A stretch of 9,628 bases of DNA from Candidatus Albibeggiatoa sp. nov. BB20 (GTDB taxonomy: Bacteria; Pseudomonadota; Gammaproteobacteria; Beggiatoales; Beggiatoaceae). The stretch is taken from contig JADGDW010000165.1 in NCBI GenBank assembly GCA_016744725.1, positions 1 to 9,628 of the forward strand, read 5' to 3'. The notes under the pieces are model-generated. The model saw only the letters and a program-made list of their open reading frames with translations. It was not told the origin of the DNA and ran no database searches. Below are positions 1 to 6,564 of the stretch, in pieces; positions within the stretch are counted from its first letter, which is position 1, and the number at the start of each line of letters is the position of its first letter. Made by a program: the position numbers and the translations under genes.

Positions 1-411
1 CTTGTAGTGATACTGCAACATGCTCAGAATATAGCGAACATAAAGCTCTGAATTTAAAAGTTGTTTTTCTGTATCATTCAGATTTGGTTTATCTGATTTT
101 AAATCTAAAATGAGTATTTTGTATTTATTTTCTAAGTCTGGAATAACTAAAACTAAATCACAACTTTTATTGACACTTTCTAATGCTCTATTAAGATAAA
201 TAGATAGTTGTTGAAAACAGATTTTATTTTTAGGAGAGTCATCGTAATCAAGAGTAAATGCAAATGAATCAACAGGTACATTTGTTATATGTAATTTATT
301 TATCTTACTGTTTACCCCTTTTTCTCTAAGAACAAGTTCTCTATCGCCTGTAATAATATCTAAAACAACGTCAGGATTTATAATTTTTCTAAATGCATCC
401 TGTACTTTCAT
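1..411 (-). CDS. Partial gene: putative PD-(D/E)XK nuclease-like protein paired with AAA ATPase
   Basis: Seen: an open frame reads from ATG at 411 to the window edge (137 codons, C-terminus missing). Its ATG overlaps the TGA of the upstream ATPase gene (ATGA, 408-411), so the two are translationally coupled. Residues 84-105 hold a Cys-Asp (D85), a short loop, then a hydrophobic strand ending in Asp-Leu-Lys (D103-K105). A helix with Q117 and Y124 follows. The spacing matches the D...(D/E)XK plus downstream Q/Y-helix pattern of restriction-endonuclease-fold proteins. Known: small proteins with this pattern often sit beside OLD/AAA15-like ATPases. Inference: this may be the nuclease effector of a two-gene defence module. 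Codon use is as AT-rich as the ATPase gene and unlike the cco genes. It could instead be an inactive nuclease-fold or unrelated partner; the gene itself is quite certain, the function is not. Confidence 0.72.
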   Translation of the reverse strand, partial: MKVQDAFRKIINPDVVLDIITGDRELVLREKGVNSKINKLHITNVPVDSFAFTLDYDDSPKNKICFQQLSIYLNRALESVNKSCDLVLVIPDLENKYKILILDLKSDKPNLNDTEKQLLNSELYVRYILSMLQYHYK

Positions 412-1790
412 TCTGGCATACCGTAAAACAAGTCATCTGCTAGTTTGTTGGCATCAGCAATAATATCATCAAAAATTTCCATGTTAATTCCATAACGGTC
501 AACAGGGACAATTTTGATAGTATGATCTGTTTTCACAGCATACGCTTTTACTTGTTCTGGACGTAATACGTCTTGTTCAACAATTTTGGCATTTTGCATG
601 ATAGATTGCTTATTTTCTATCTGGCTGTTTAACATTATTTTATTATTAATTTCTCGAATCAAATAATCACTATGCGTTGTAATCAGTACTTTAACTCCTG
701 CATTGACTAAACGTGCTAACAGACTTGCCATTTTACGTTGATTATCAGGGTGTAGATTTAATTCGGGTTCATCAATAATCAATATGCCATGAGGTTCAGC
801 AAGGCAATTAATATATAAATCTATTAAAAATAAAGTTTTAACTGCTGATGATGTAAGATAAAGAGGAATGATAACTCTATCACGATTTCGCTCTTTTCTT
901 GGTTGGTAATATATATTGCCATCAATATTTTTAAAGCTGCCATCAAGAATACTTTGTAACGCATCAAATATAGGTTTATATTTTTGCCGATTTGCTCGAA
1001 TAAAACTCTTGCGCTTACTTAAATTTTCATAATCTCGAATGACACCAATATTATCTTGAATAGGACGAGCATAGCGAGAGCGCATACTATTAAGCAAAGC
1101 TATTGGATCGTCATTGGGTTTATCATTTTTATAAAGATGCTCTAAAATGGCGTTTCTACTTATATCTAATTCTTTATAAAATAAGGAAATAGTAGTGCGT
1201 TCTGAGGTCGCAATAAATGCTTTTAGAAACATATTTTCAAACAAACAATTGGAAACTACATTCCCAACTATGTCCCCAATAATGCGACTTGAGAGTTTTG
1301 TTTCTTGTTTTTCTTGTTCTCCAACCTGTAAAGCAATAGACAATATTGATTCATTAGGGGCTTTATCAAAAAGTAAAGTTAAAGACCTATTCTGACCAAA
1401 TTTAGTCGTTTGCTTAAACCCAAAGTTCAAATTATTATGAAAGTGCTTATATGTAAAATCAATTATTGTATTTTTAAAAAAATCATCTGGGGCATTAAAG
1501 TAATTTGTTAACCCTTGTGTAAATTTTTGAGATGCTTGCTTGAAATAATCATTTATTTTTGTCTGATAGTCTTCTAAATTAATATTTAGAGAGCCATCAT
1601 TTTTTAATATTTCAATTTGTTCTGATGAGATAGGTATTTCAACTAATTCTCTAAAGTGTTTAAGAAAGCCATAAATACCATAGCTTACATAAGTTTTTCC
1701 CACATTATTAGGACCACAAATGATTGTGAGGTCGCCAAGCTCAACTTCACCATTATCTATAAATCCGTACTGATTAAATTTGAATTTCAT
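408..1790 (-). CDS. AAA family (OLD/AAA15-like, ABC-class) ATPase
   Basis: Seen: 460 aa with a complete ABC-type nucleotide-binding core split by a long insert. Walker A is GPNNVGKT (26-33), followed by a divergent, charged region (about 45-300). A signature-like SSAVKTL lies at 314-320. Walker B ILIIDEPELNLHP at 336-348 includes catalytic E341, and the H-loop TTHSDYL is at 371-377 (H373). The C-terminal 80 residues resemble no domain I know. Known: this core belongs to the OLD/RecF-like AAA_15/AAA_21 ATPases, often the sensor or motor half of anti-phage systems paired with a nuclease (as in Septu, Gabija and PARIS). No TOPRIM domain is visible, so it is not a full OLD nuclease. An AAGGGG ribosome site lies about 12 nt upstream of the ATG. 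It overlaps the next gene by 4 nt. It is richer in AT than the neighbouring cco genes, which suggests acquisition. Confidence 0.88.
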   Translation of the reverse strand: MKFKFNQYGFIDNGEVELGDLTIICGPNNVGKTYVSYGIYGFLKHFRELVEIPISSEQIEILKNDGSLNINLEDYQTKINDYFKQASQKFTQGLTNYFNAPDDFFKNTIIDFTYKHFHNNLNFGFKQTTKFGQNRSLTLLFDKAPNESILSIALQVGEQEKQETKLSSRIIGDIVGNVVSNCLFENMFLKAFIATSERTTISLFYKELDISRNAILEHLYKNDKPNDDPIALLNSMRSRYARPIQDNIGVIRDYENLSKRKSFIRANRQKYKPIFDALQSILDGSFKNIDGNIYYQPRKERNRDRVIIPLYLTSSAVKTLFLIDLYINCLAEPHGILIIDEPELNLHPDNQRKMASLLARLVNAGVKVLITTHSDYLIREINNKIMLNSQIENKQSIMQNAKIVEQDVLRPEQVKAYAVKTDHTIKIVPVDRYGINMEIFDDIIADANKLADDLFYGMPE

Positions 1791-1808
1791 TGCTTGAAAA
1801 GACCCCTT

Positions 1809-1814
1809 ATTATA
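1809..1814 (-). promoter_or_regulatory. Candidate -10 box of the ATPase gene
   Basis: On the minus strand a perfect TATAAT lies 18 nt before the ATG at 1790. No good -35 sits at 16-18 bp. Transcription would begin near the GGGG of the presumed ribosome site, giving a leader of only a dozen or so nucleotides. The gene needs its own promoter because a terminator (1884-1926) closes the cco operon just upstream. Confidence 0.3.
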
Positions 1815-1883
1815 GAAAATGCTGAGTCAGAAAAGGGTATGCTAATTTTAGAATTTTGAAAAGAAATTTTATTAAGAGGGCGG

Positions 1884-1926
1884 AAAAAATAAATAAACAA
1901 GAAAGTACCATTGCAGCACTTTCTTG
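1884..1926 (-). terminator. Rho-independent terminator of ccoNOQP
   Basis: Read on the minus strand, a 9-bp stem CAAGAAAGT/ACTTTCTTG (1926-1918 pairing with 1906-1898) encloses an 11-nt loop, part of which can extend the stem. It is followed immediately by the T-rich run TTTATTTATTTTTT (1897-1884). It lies 13 nt beyond the ccoP stop, so it separates the oxidase operon from the ATPase module downstream on the same strand. Confidence 0.78.
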
Positions 1927-1939
1927 CACAAAAAAACAA

Positions 1940-2863
1940 CTATTTATCCATAGATAAACTATAAATATAGGCTGTTAACAATTTAATTTTTTCATCGCCT
2001 AAGAATTCACCATGAGCAGGCATACGGTTTTGTCGACCATGCTTAATAGTTTGTTCAATATCAGCAACATTACTGCCATATAACCAAGTTTCATCAGCCA
2101 AGTTTGGTGCACCTAATGCAGTCATACCCGTACCATCAGGCATGTGACATGCTTGACATACTTTGCCAAATACAGCCTTACCTTGCTCAGCTACAGCGGC
2201 ATCATGCTCGCGACCACTTAAGCTTAATACGTACTGTGCAACGGCTTTCACATCAGCATCACCTTCTAAACGGTTTGCTTCAGCAGAAGGCATCAAACCA
2301 TTACGACCATTAGTAATTGTTTCAATAATTTGAGCAGGCTGACCACCCCATAACCAATCACTATCACGTAAGTTTGGATAACCTTGAACACCGCCTGCAT
2401 CAGAACCATGACAAGCAATACAATAGGTTGAGAATAAACGTTGACCAATTTGGGTCGCAGCTGGGTCTTTTGCTAACTCAGGTACTTCCATTTGACCATA
2501 ACGTGCATAAGTAGGTGCAAAACGTGCCTGAGCACTGGCCATTTCGCGTTCATATTCTACAATTTGACTTTCTTTTAAAAATCCTGGGAAAGAACCAAGT
2601 GAAGGATATAAAAATACATAAAATAATCCAAACACTAAAGTAATATAGAACATATTTAACCACCACATCGGCAATGGATTATTATATTCTTCTAAATCTT
2701 CATCCCAGACATGCCCCATGGTTTGTACATCTTCATCAGAATTAGGGCGATCGCCACCCAACCACAGGATTAAAGCAAAACAGGCCAAAATACTGAGTAA
2801 TGTGCCTATTGTAATAAACCAGTCCCAGAACGAACTTGTGAAAACACCTTCAACAAAATACAT
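1940..2863 (-). CDS. ccoP: cbb3-type cytochrome c oxidase subunit III, dihaem cytochrome c
   Basis: Membrane-anchored dihaem cytochrome c that passes electrons from soluble cytochromes to CcoO. Seen: 307 aa, the usual CcoP length. Two N-terminal membrane segments lie at about 12-36 and 67-86, typical of CcoP proteins with a fused FixP/CcoP N-terminal domain. The second is followed by a periplasmic region with two class I cytochrome c domains: CIACH at 148-152 with probable axial Met191 (LMP), and CQACH at 236-240 with probable axial Met281 (RMP). The conserved GHVWDEDL-EYNNPLPMWW stretch at 50-68 is diagnostic. The start is fixed by an AAGGAG site that overlaps the TAA of ccoQ (TAAGGAG), 11 nt between genes. 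It is the last gene of the operon and ends in TAG just before a terminator. Confidence 0.97.
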   Translation of the reverse strand: MYFVEGVFTSSFWDWFITIGTLLSILACFALILWLGGDRPNSDEDVQTMGHVWDEDLEEYNNPLPMWWLNMFYITLVFGLFYVFLYPSLGSFPGFLKESQIVEYEREMASAQARFAPTYARYGQMEVPELAKDPAATQIGQRLFSTYCIACHGSDAGGVQGYPNLRDSDWLWGGQPAQIIETITNGRNGLMPSAEANRLEGDADVKAVAQYVLSLSGREHDAAVAEQGKAVFGKVCQACHMPDGTGMTALGAPNLADETWLYGSNVADIEQTIKHGRQNRMPAHGEFLGDEKIKLLTAYIYSLSMDK

Positions 2864-2874
2864 ACAGAATCTCC

Positions 2875-3036
2875 TTAACGTTTTTCGATGTTGTCCTCTT
2901 CTTCATCGAGAACTAGGCGCGATGCTTCGTCAAAATCTTTTTTATTTCGACTACTATATGCCCAAATCACGATGCCCAAGAAGAGAATCATAACGGCTAC
3001 AGTCCAAGCGGATTGTAAAAAGACAAGTAAGTCCAT
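2875..3036 (-). CDS. ccoQ: cbb3-type cytochrome c oxidase subunit CcoQ
   Basis: Small non-catalytic membrane subunit thought to stabilise the cbb3 complex. Seen: 53 aa with one membrane helix at about 10-27, then a charged, acidic tail (NKKDFDEASR, DEEED), matching the CcoQ/FixQ pattern in size and layout. An in-frame ATG exists 60 nt upstream (3096) but lies inside ccoO; the start at 3036 gives the canonical MDLLVFLQSAW beginning. This ATG comes one nucleotide after the ccoO TAA, so translation is probably coupled. Only a weak purine-rich site (AAGACGG) precedes it. The stop codon forms part of the ccoP ribosome site. Confidence 0.92.
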   Translation of the reverse strand: MDLLVFLQSAWTVAVMILFLGIVIWAYSSRNKKDFDEASRLVLDEEEDNIEKR

Positions 3037-3037
3037 C

Positions 3038-3661
3038 TTATCGAACCGTCTTAACTGTTGTACCCATGCCTTGTAAGTAGGCAACAATGGCATCAAGTTC
3101 AGTCACACCGTCTAAATCTGTAGGTGCTTTGTCAATTTCTTCTTGGCTATAAGGATGACCAAAAACGTTTTTCAATTGCTGCATCCGATATTGCATCACA
3201 TTACCATCAACCATGCCTTCAGCTAACCAAGGGTAACCTGGCATAACAGATTCAGGCACAACACTGCGTGGATCCATTAGATGTTGAACATGCCATTCAT
3301 CACTGTAGCGACCACCAACACGATGTAAGTCAGGGCCTGTACGTTTTGAACCCCATTGGAACGGACGGTCATAAACGAATTCACTCGCAACAGAATAGTG
3401 ACCATAACGCTCTGTTTCAGCACGGAATGGACGAATCATTTGAGAGTGACATACACTACAGGATTCACGGATATAAATATCACGTCCTGCTAACTGAATT
3501 GCAGAATAGGGTTTTAAGCCATCTGCAGGCTCGATCATGTCTTTCATATAAAATAAAGGCACGATTTGAATTAAACCACCGACACTAATGACAAGGATGA
3601 TTAAGATAATCATTAACCCGAGATTTTTCTCGACCTTCTCATGTCCTGTTGAAGCTGCCAT
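3038..3661 (-). CDS. ccoO: cbb3-type cytochrome c oxidase subunit II, monohaem cytochrome c
   Basis: Membrane-anchored monohaem cytochrome c that relays electrons from CcoP to the catalytic subunit. Seen: 207 aa, the normal length. There is one N-terminal membrane anchor at about 14-38, the haem c site CSVCH at 68-72 in the family motif RESCSVCHSQMIRPF, and the probable axial methionine M140 in SVMPGYPWL. Other family blocks are present: ERYGHYS (85-91), WGSKRTGPDL (103-112) and GRYSDEWH (117-124). A strong ribosome site GGAGG lies 9 nt before the ATG, so expression does not depend on coupling to ccoN, from which it is separated by 69 nt containing a hairpin. It ends one base before ccoQ. Confidence 0.97.
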   Translation of the reverse strand: MAASTGHEKVEKNLGLMIILIILVISVGGLIQIVPLFYMKDMIEPADGLKPYSAIQLAGRDIYIRESCSVCHSQMIRPFRAETERYGHYSVASEFVYDRPFQWGSKRTGPDLHRVGGRYSDEWHVQHLMDPRSVVPESVMPGYPWLAEGMVDGNVMQYRMQQLKNVFGHPYSQEEIDKAPTDLDGVTELDAIVAYLQGMGTTVKTVR

Positions 3662-3690
3662 GTAAAAAATCCTCCAAAAAGTAAGCTATT

Positions 3691-3722
3691 GAATATCTAC
3701 ATTGCTCTCAATGCAGATATTC
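3691..3722 (-). other. Stable intercistronic hairpin between ccoN and ccoO
   Basis: GAATATCT-A-CATTG (3691-3704) pairs with CAATG-C-AGATATTC (3709-3722): 13 base pairs, one internal mismatch and a 4-nt loop. It starts 8 nt after the ccoN stop codon. No U-tract follows on the transcribed strand, so it is not a typical terminator. Inference: an mRNA processing or stability element protecting the 3' end of the ccoN message, or a partial attenuator. Confidence 0.65.
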
Positions 3723-3730
3723 AGTTCATT

Positions 3731-5167
3731 TTAGTGAGCGGGTGCTGGCTCAAGAATGCTATCGTTTATGCCTTCTTCAGTTTTTTCAGCCGCAGTGATG
3801 GTTAACAAGATATTAATTGTCATAATTAACATACCCGTTAAGAATAATGCGCCACCCACAAAACGAGTTACATAGAAAGGATGCATTGCAGCAACAGATT
3901 CAACAAAGCTGTAAGTCAATGTACCGTCAGGATTCACCGCACGCCACATTAAGCCTTGCATGATACCTGATACCCACATTGCTGAAATGTAAAGTACGAT
4001 ACCGATGGTTGCTAACCAGAAGTGTAATTCAACTAAGCCTAAGCTATATAATTTACGACCAAATACGCGAGGAATTAAGTAGTACAAACTACCCATAGAA
4101 ATCATTGCAACCCAACCTAACGCACCAGAATGAACATGACCAATAGTCCAATCAGTATAGTGAGATAATGCGTTAACCGTTTTAATTGCCATCATTGGAC
4201 CTTCAAACGTAGACATACCGTAGAAAGAAAGTGCAACGATTAAGAAACGTAAAATTGGATCAGTACGTAATTTGTCCCAAGCACCTGATAAAGTCATGAT
4301 ACCGTTAATCATACCGCCCCAAGAAGGTGCTAATAAAATCAATGACATAACCATACCTAAAGATTGTGTCCAATCAGGTAATGCTGTGTAATGTAAATGG
4401 TGCGGGCCTGCCCAAATGTACGTAAAGATTAACGCCCAGAAGTGAACGATAGATAAACGGTAAGAGTAAACAGGGCGACCTGCTTGTTTAGGGATGAAGT
4501 AATACATCATGCCTAAGAAGCCTGCAGTTAAGAAGAAACCTACCGCATTATGACCGTACCACCATTGCACCATCGCATCTTGAACACCCGCATACGCTGA
4601 GTAAGATTTCCACATACCAACAGGTAGTGCTAAGTTGTTAAAGATATGTAACATGGCAATTGTGAGAATAAACGCACCATAGAACCAGTTTGCGACATAA
4701 ATATGTTTTACTTTGCGTTGCGTAATCGTACCAAAGAATACGATTGCATACACTATCCAAACCACTGCAATGGCAATATCAATAGGCCATTCTAATTCCG
4801 CGTACTCTTTAGTTGTTGTAAGACCTAAAGGTAAGGTAATTGCTGCCGATAATAAGATAGCCAACCAACCCCAGAAAGTGACGGCTGCTAATTTATCTGA
4901 AATTAAACGGGTATGACAGGTACGTTGTACCACGTAATAAGAGGTTGCAAATAAAGCAGAGCCACCGAAACCGAAAATGACGGCATTAGTATGTAACGGT
5001 CGAATACGACTAAACGTAATATAGGGGATATCAAAGTTTAGCCACGGCCACGCTAATTCCGCAGCGGCGTAGACACCGACCAACATGCCGATGACACCCA
5101 TGGCGATAGACAGAAGTGCAAACTGCCTAACCACCGTATAGTTATAAGTAGTTGCTTCTTCACTCAT
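3731..5167 (-). CDS. ccoN: cbb3-type cytochrome c oxidase subunit I, catalytic
   Basis: Catalytic haem-copper subunit (C-family) that reduces O2 to water at a haem b3-CuB centre in the inner membrane, with high oxygen affinity and proton pumping. Seen: 478 aa with about twelve hydrophobic segments. Every expected ligand is present: H59 (RPLHTN) and H346 for the low-spin haem b, H344 (TIGHVHSG) for haem b3, and H206 (WWYGHNAVG), H256 and H257 (AGPHHLHY) for CuB. Y250 (FTYIW) is the C-family cross-linked tyrosine, and the conserved Glu of the active-site region is E322 (FEGPM). The start has a strong GGAGG site 8 nt before the ATG. It is first in the ccoNOQP operon with an excellent promoter about 170 nt upstream. 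Nothing looks damaged. Confidence 0.98.
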   Translation of the reverse strand: MSEEATTYNYTVVRQFALLSIAMGVIGMLVGVYAAAELAWPWLNFDIPYITFSRIRPLHTNAVIFGFGGSALFATSYYVVQRTCHTRLISDKLAAVTFWGWLAILLSAAITLPLGLTTTKEYAELEWPIDIAIAVVWIVYAIVFFGTITQRKVKHIYVANWFYGAFILTIAMLHIFNNLALPVGMWKSYSAYAGVQDAMVQWWYGHNAVGFFLTAGFLGMMYYFIPKQAGRPVYSYRLSIVHFWALIFTYIWAGPHHLHYTALPDWTQSLGMVMSLILLAPSWGGMINGIMTLSGAWDKLRTDPILRFLIVALSFYGMSTFEGPMMAIKTVNALSHYTDWTIGHVHSGALGWVAMISMGSLYYLIPRVFGRKLYSLGLVELHFWLATIGIVLYISAMWVSGIMQGLMWRAVNPDGTLTYSFVESVAAMHPFYVTRFVGGALFLTGMLIMTINILLTITAAEKTEEGINDSILEPAPAH

Positions 5168-5337
5168 TGAAGTTGCCTCCTCAATACTTAAAGGTAGAAA
5201 ATAAAAAGATGAATACTGTTAATGCTATTAATCCGAAAACCCATCTTAAGTGGAAAAGTATTATTATGAACGACTTGCCTCATAAGCCATTTACGCAGGC
5301 GATACATAACCTTATTCACCTGCATTTTAAACTGCAA

Positions 5338-5366
5338 TTTATACCTTATAGCTGTATAAGCGTCAA
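5338..5366 (-). promoter_or_regulatory. Sigma70-type promoter of ccoNOQP
   Basis: On the minus strand, TTGACG (5366-5361), exactly 17 bp of spacer, then TATAAA (5343-5338): five of six matches to consensus at both boxes. Transcription would start near 5331, giving a leader of about 163 nt before the ccoN ATG. A 14-bp palindrome (TCAAA-N4-TTTGA, 5363-5376) overlaps the -35 box and is a candidate operator. No convincing FNR/Anr box (TTGAT-N4-ATCAA) is seen at the usual activator position, unlike many cbb3 operons. Confidence 0.62.
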
Positions 5367-5659
5367 ATTTTTTTGAATTATCCACTTTAGGCTATGTATC
5401 ACATAAATCAAAATATCTATTAACATAAGTTAATTTTGTTTGCAACTTGATTTTTATAGAAAAATAGGTGGATATTCATAAATAAAGAGAAATGTTATGA
5501 AATATTAATAGTTCGTGTTTTTTATAACTTACTAAACTTATGGGTATAAACCTAAGTGGATTATAAGCTTTAAAATTTATTTATACTGTATTAAAAATAA
5601 ATGTGCTTAACTCACAAAAACAGGCGTTCATTGGTATTGAGTGCTGAGTCATAAATTAA

Positions 5660-5689
5660 TCAAGTATTTGAGCAAATATCCATTTGGAT
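5660..5689. promoter_or_regulatory. Cluster of three palindromes upstream of the DJ-1-like gene
   Basis: Three short palindromes overlap or touch: TCAAGTATTTGA (5660-5671), TATTTGAGCAAATA (5665-5678; 6-bp arms, 2-bp centre) and ATCCATTTGGAT (5678-5689; 5-bp arms, 2-bp centre). They end 8 bp before a candidate -35 box. The arrangement suggests a dimeric regulator binding site, but none is recognised, and AT-rich DNA yields such patterns by chance. Confidence 0.35.
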
Positions 5690-5696
5690 TTATAAC

Positions 5697-5725
5697 TTGT
5701 TGTCTATCATAAATAGAATTAATAT
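5697..5725 (+). promoter_or_regulatory. Candidate promoter of the DJ-1-like gene
   Basis: TTGTTG (5697-5702), 17 bp, then TAATAT (5720-5725): four of six matches to each sigma70 box with ideal spacing. The start point would be near 5732, leaving a leader of about 27 nt that includes the GAGAGAGA ribosome site. Confidence 0.32.
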
Positions 5726-5758
5726 TTGATCGTAGATAATCTGAGAGAGAACATAATT

Positions 5759-6337
5759 ATGTCGAAAAAGATTTTAATGTTGGTTGGCGATTTTGCTGAA
5801 GACTATGAAACCATGGTGCCATTTCAAGCACTTAAAATGCTAGGCTATGATGTGCAAGCCGTTTGTCCTGATAAAAAAGCGGGTGACATTATTCGAACTG
5901 CGGTGCATGATTTTGAAGGCGATCAAACCTATACCGAAAAACCAGGGCACAATTTCACGTTAAATGCGACTTTTGCTGATGTTGATAGCAATGATTTTAT
6001 TGGCTTAGTCATACCAGGAGGACGCGCACCAGAATATATTAGATTGAACAAACGAGTAATTGAAATTGTACGTGAATTCGATCAAGCGAAAAAGCCCATT
6101 GCAGCGGTTTGTCACGGGCCTCAGCTATTGGCCGCCGCTGGTGTATTAGATGGTATCAAAGCCACTGCCTACCCAGCATGTCAGCCTGATGTGAATCAAG
6201 CCAATGGGCAATGGTGTGATATTGCGATTGACCAAGCGGTGACGGATGCTCATATTGTGACAGCACCTGCATGGCCTGCACATCCTGAATGGTTAGCCCA
6301 ATTTATTAAGCTATTAGGCGCAAAAATTTCGATTTAA
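5759..6337 (+). CDS. DJ-1/PfpI family protein, DJ-1D-like (probable glyoxalase III / deglycase)
   Basis: Seen: 192 aa, one complete DJ-1/PfpI flavodoxin-like domain. The nucleophile elbow AVCHGPQLL carries C118-H119, and the acid partner is probably E14 in GDFAEDYE. The PGGRAPEY block (87-93) and a segment around GDQTYTEKPGHNF (54-66) match the type repeated in tandem in the plant DJ-1D/E/F proteins. Known: relatives of that group have glutathione-independent glyoxalase (methylglyoxal to lactate) or deglycase activity; others are annotated as proteases or chaperones. Inference: a cytosolic stress enzyme against methylglyoxal; no signal peptide is present. The start at 5759 is chosen over a TTG at 5726 because GAGAGAGA lies 8 nt before the ATG and the family begins at this point. 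It is a single-gene unit with its own terminator, divergent from ccoN. Confidence 0.93.
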   Translation: MSKKILMLVGDFAEDYETMVPFQALKMLGYDVQAVCPDKKAGDIIRTAVHDFEGDQTYTEKPGHNFTLNATFADVDSNDFIGLVIPGGRAPEYIRLNKRVIEIVREFDQAKKPIAAVCHGPQLLAAAGVLDGIKATAYPACQPDVNQANGQWCDIAIDQAVTDAHIVTAPAWPAHPEWLAQFIKLLGAKISI

Positions 6338-6347
6338 TATCAATCCA

Positions 6348-6389
6348 AGTAATCATTCTTATTCTGATAGGAGTGATTACTATTTTTTT
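6348..6389 (+). terminator. Rho-independent terminator of the DJ-1-like gene
   Basis: AGTAATCA (6348-6355) pairs with TGATTACT (6374-6381), and the stem can extend inward by about four more pairs including G-U wobbles. ATTTTTTT follows directly (6382-6389). It lies 10 nt after the TAA of the gene, separating it from the downstream GldG-like gene. Confidence 0.82.
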
Positions 6390-6490
6390 GTTGTAAAAAC
6401 ACCTATTGAAAGAAATATAATACAGCCAACTTATACAAGCTTATTCAATCGAGCAGTTGTTGAAGTGCATTAAAATTTCATATTTTAGTC

Positions 6491-6521
6491 TTGAAAAAAA
6501 ACCGCACGTGCCCACTATACA
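6491..6521 (+). promoter_or_regulatory. Candidate promoter of the GldG-like gene
   Basis: TTGAAA (6491-6496) and TATACA (6516-6521) are separated by 19 bp, slightly long for sigma70. The spacer contains the palindrome GCACGTGC (6504-6511), a possible operator. The leader would be under 40 nt. A promoter is required here because the previous gene ends in a strong terminator. Confidence 0.32.
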
Positions 6522-6564
6522 TGCTCAAAAACCTCATAAAATTTAGTGAATGGAGTCAAGTAGT

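Larger units (their letters stand above)
5168..5758. other. Divergent intergenic regulatory region between ccoN and the DJ-1-like gene
   Basis: About 590 bp of very AT-rich sequence. It holds the minus-strand ccoN promoter (5338-5366) and its long leader, the plus-strand start region of the DJ-1-like gene, and a cluster of palindromes at 5660-5689. The middle (about 5380-5650) shows no convincing gene, RNA or regulatory site on either strand. Confidence 0.7.

Noticed and set aside
408..1790. Assignment of the ATPase pair to a named defence system such as PARIS, Septu or Gabija
   Set aside because: The visible partner lacks recognisable DUF4435, HNH or UvrD-like features, the ATPase has no TOPRIM domain, and the second gene is incomplete.
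1820..1829. Shared 10-mer TGCTGAGTCA also present at 5642-5651
   Set aside because: A single 10-bp match between two intergenic sites is expected by chance in a window of this size, and no flanking similarity exists.
3037..3096. Upstream ATG at 3096 as start of ccoQ
   Set aside because: It would put 20 codons inside ccoO and give a non-family N-terminus; the ATG at 3036 gives a normal CcoQ.
5188..5385. 65-codon minus-strand frame upstream of ccoN
   Set aside because: Its first ATG lies upstream of the best promoter, it has no good ribosome site and no family resemblance. A shorter part is mentioned only as a possible leader frame.
5447..5460. FNR-like site TTGATTTTTATAGA between ccoN and the DJ-1-like gene
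   Set aside because: Only one half-site is good (8 of 10 defined positions match overall), and it lies about 115 bp upstream of the predicted ccoN start point, far from the usual activator position.
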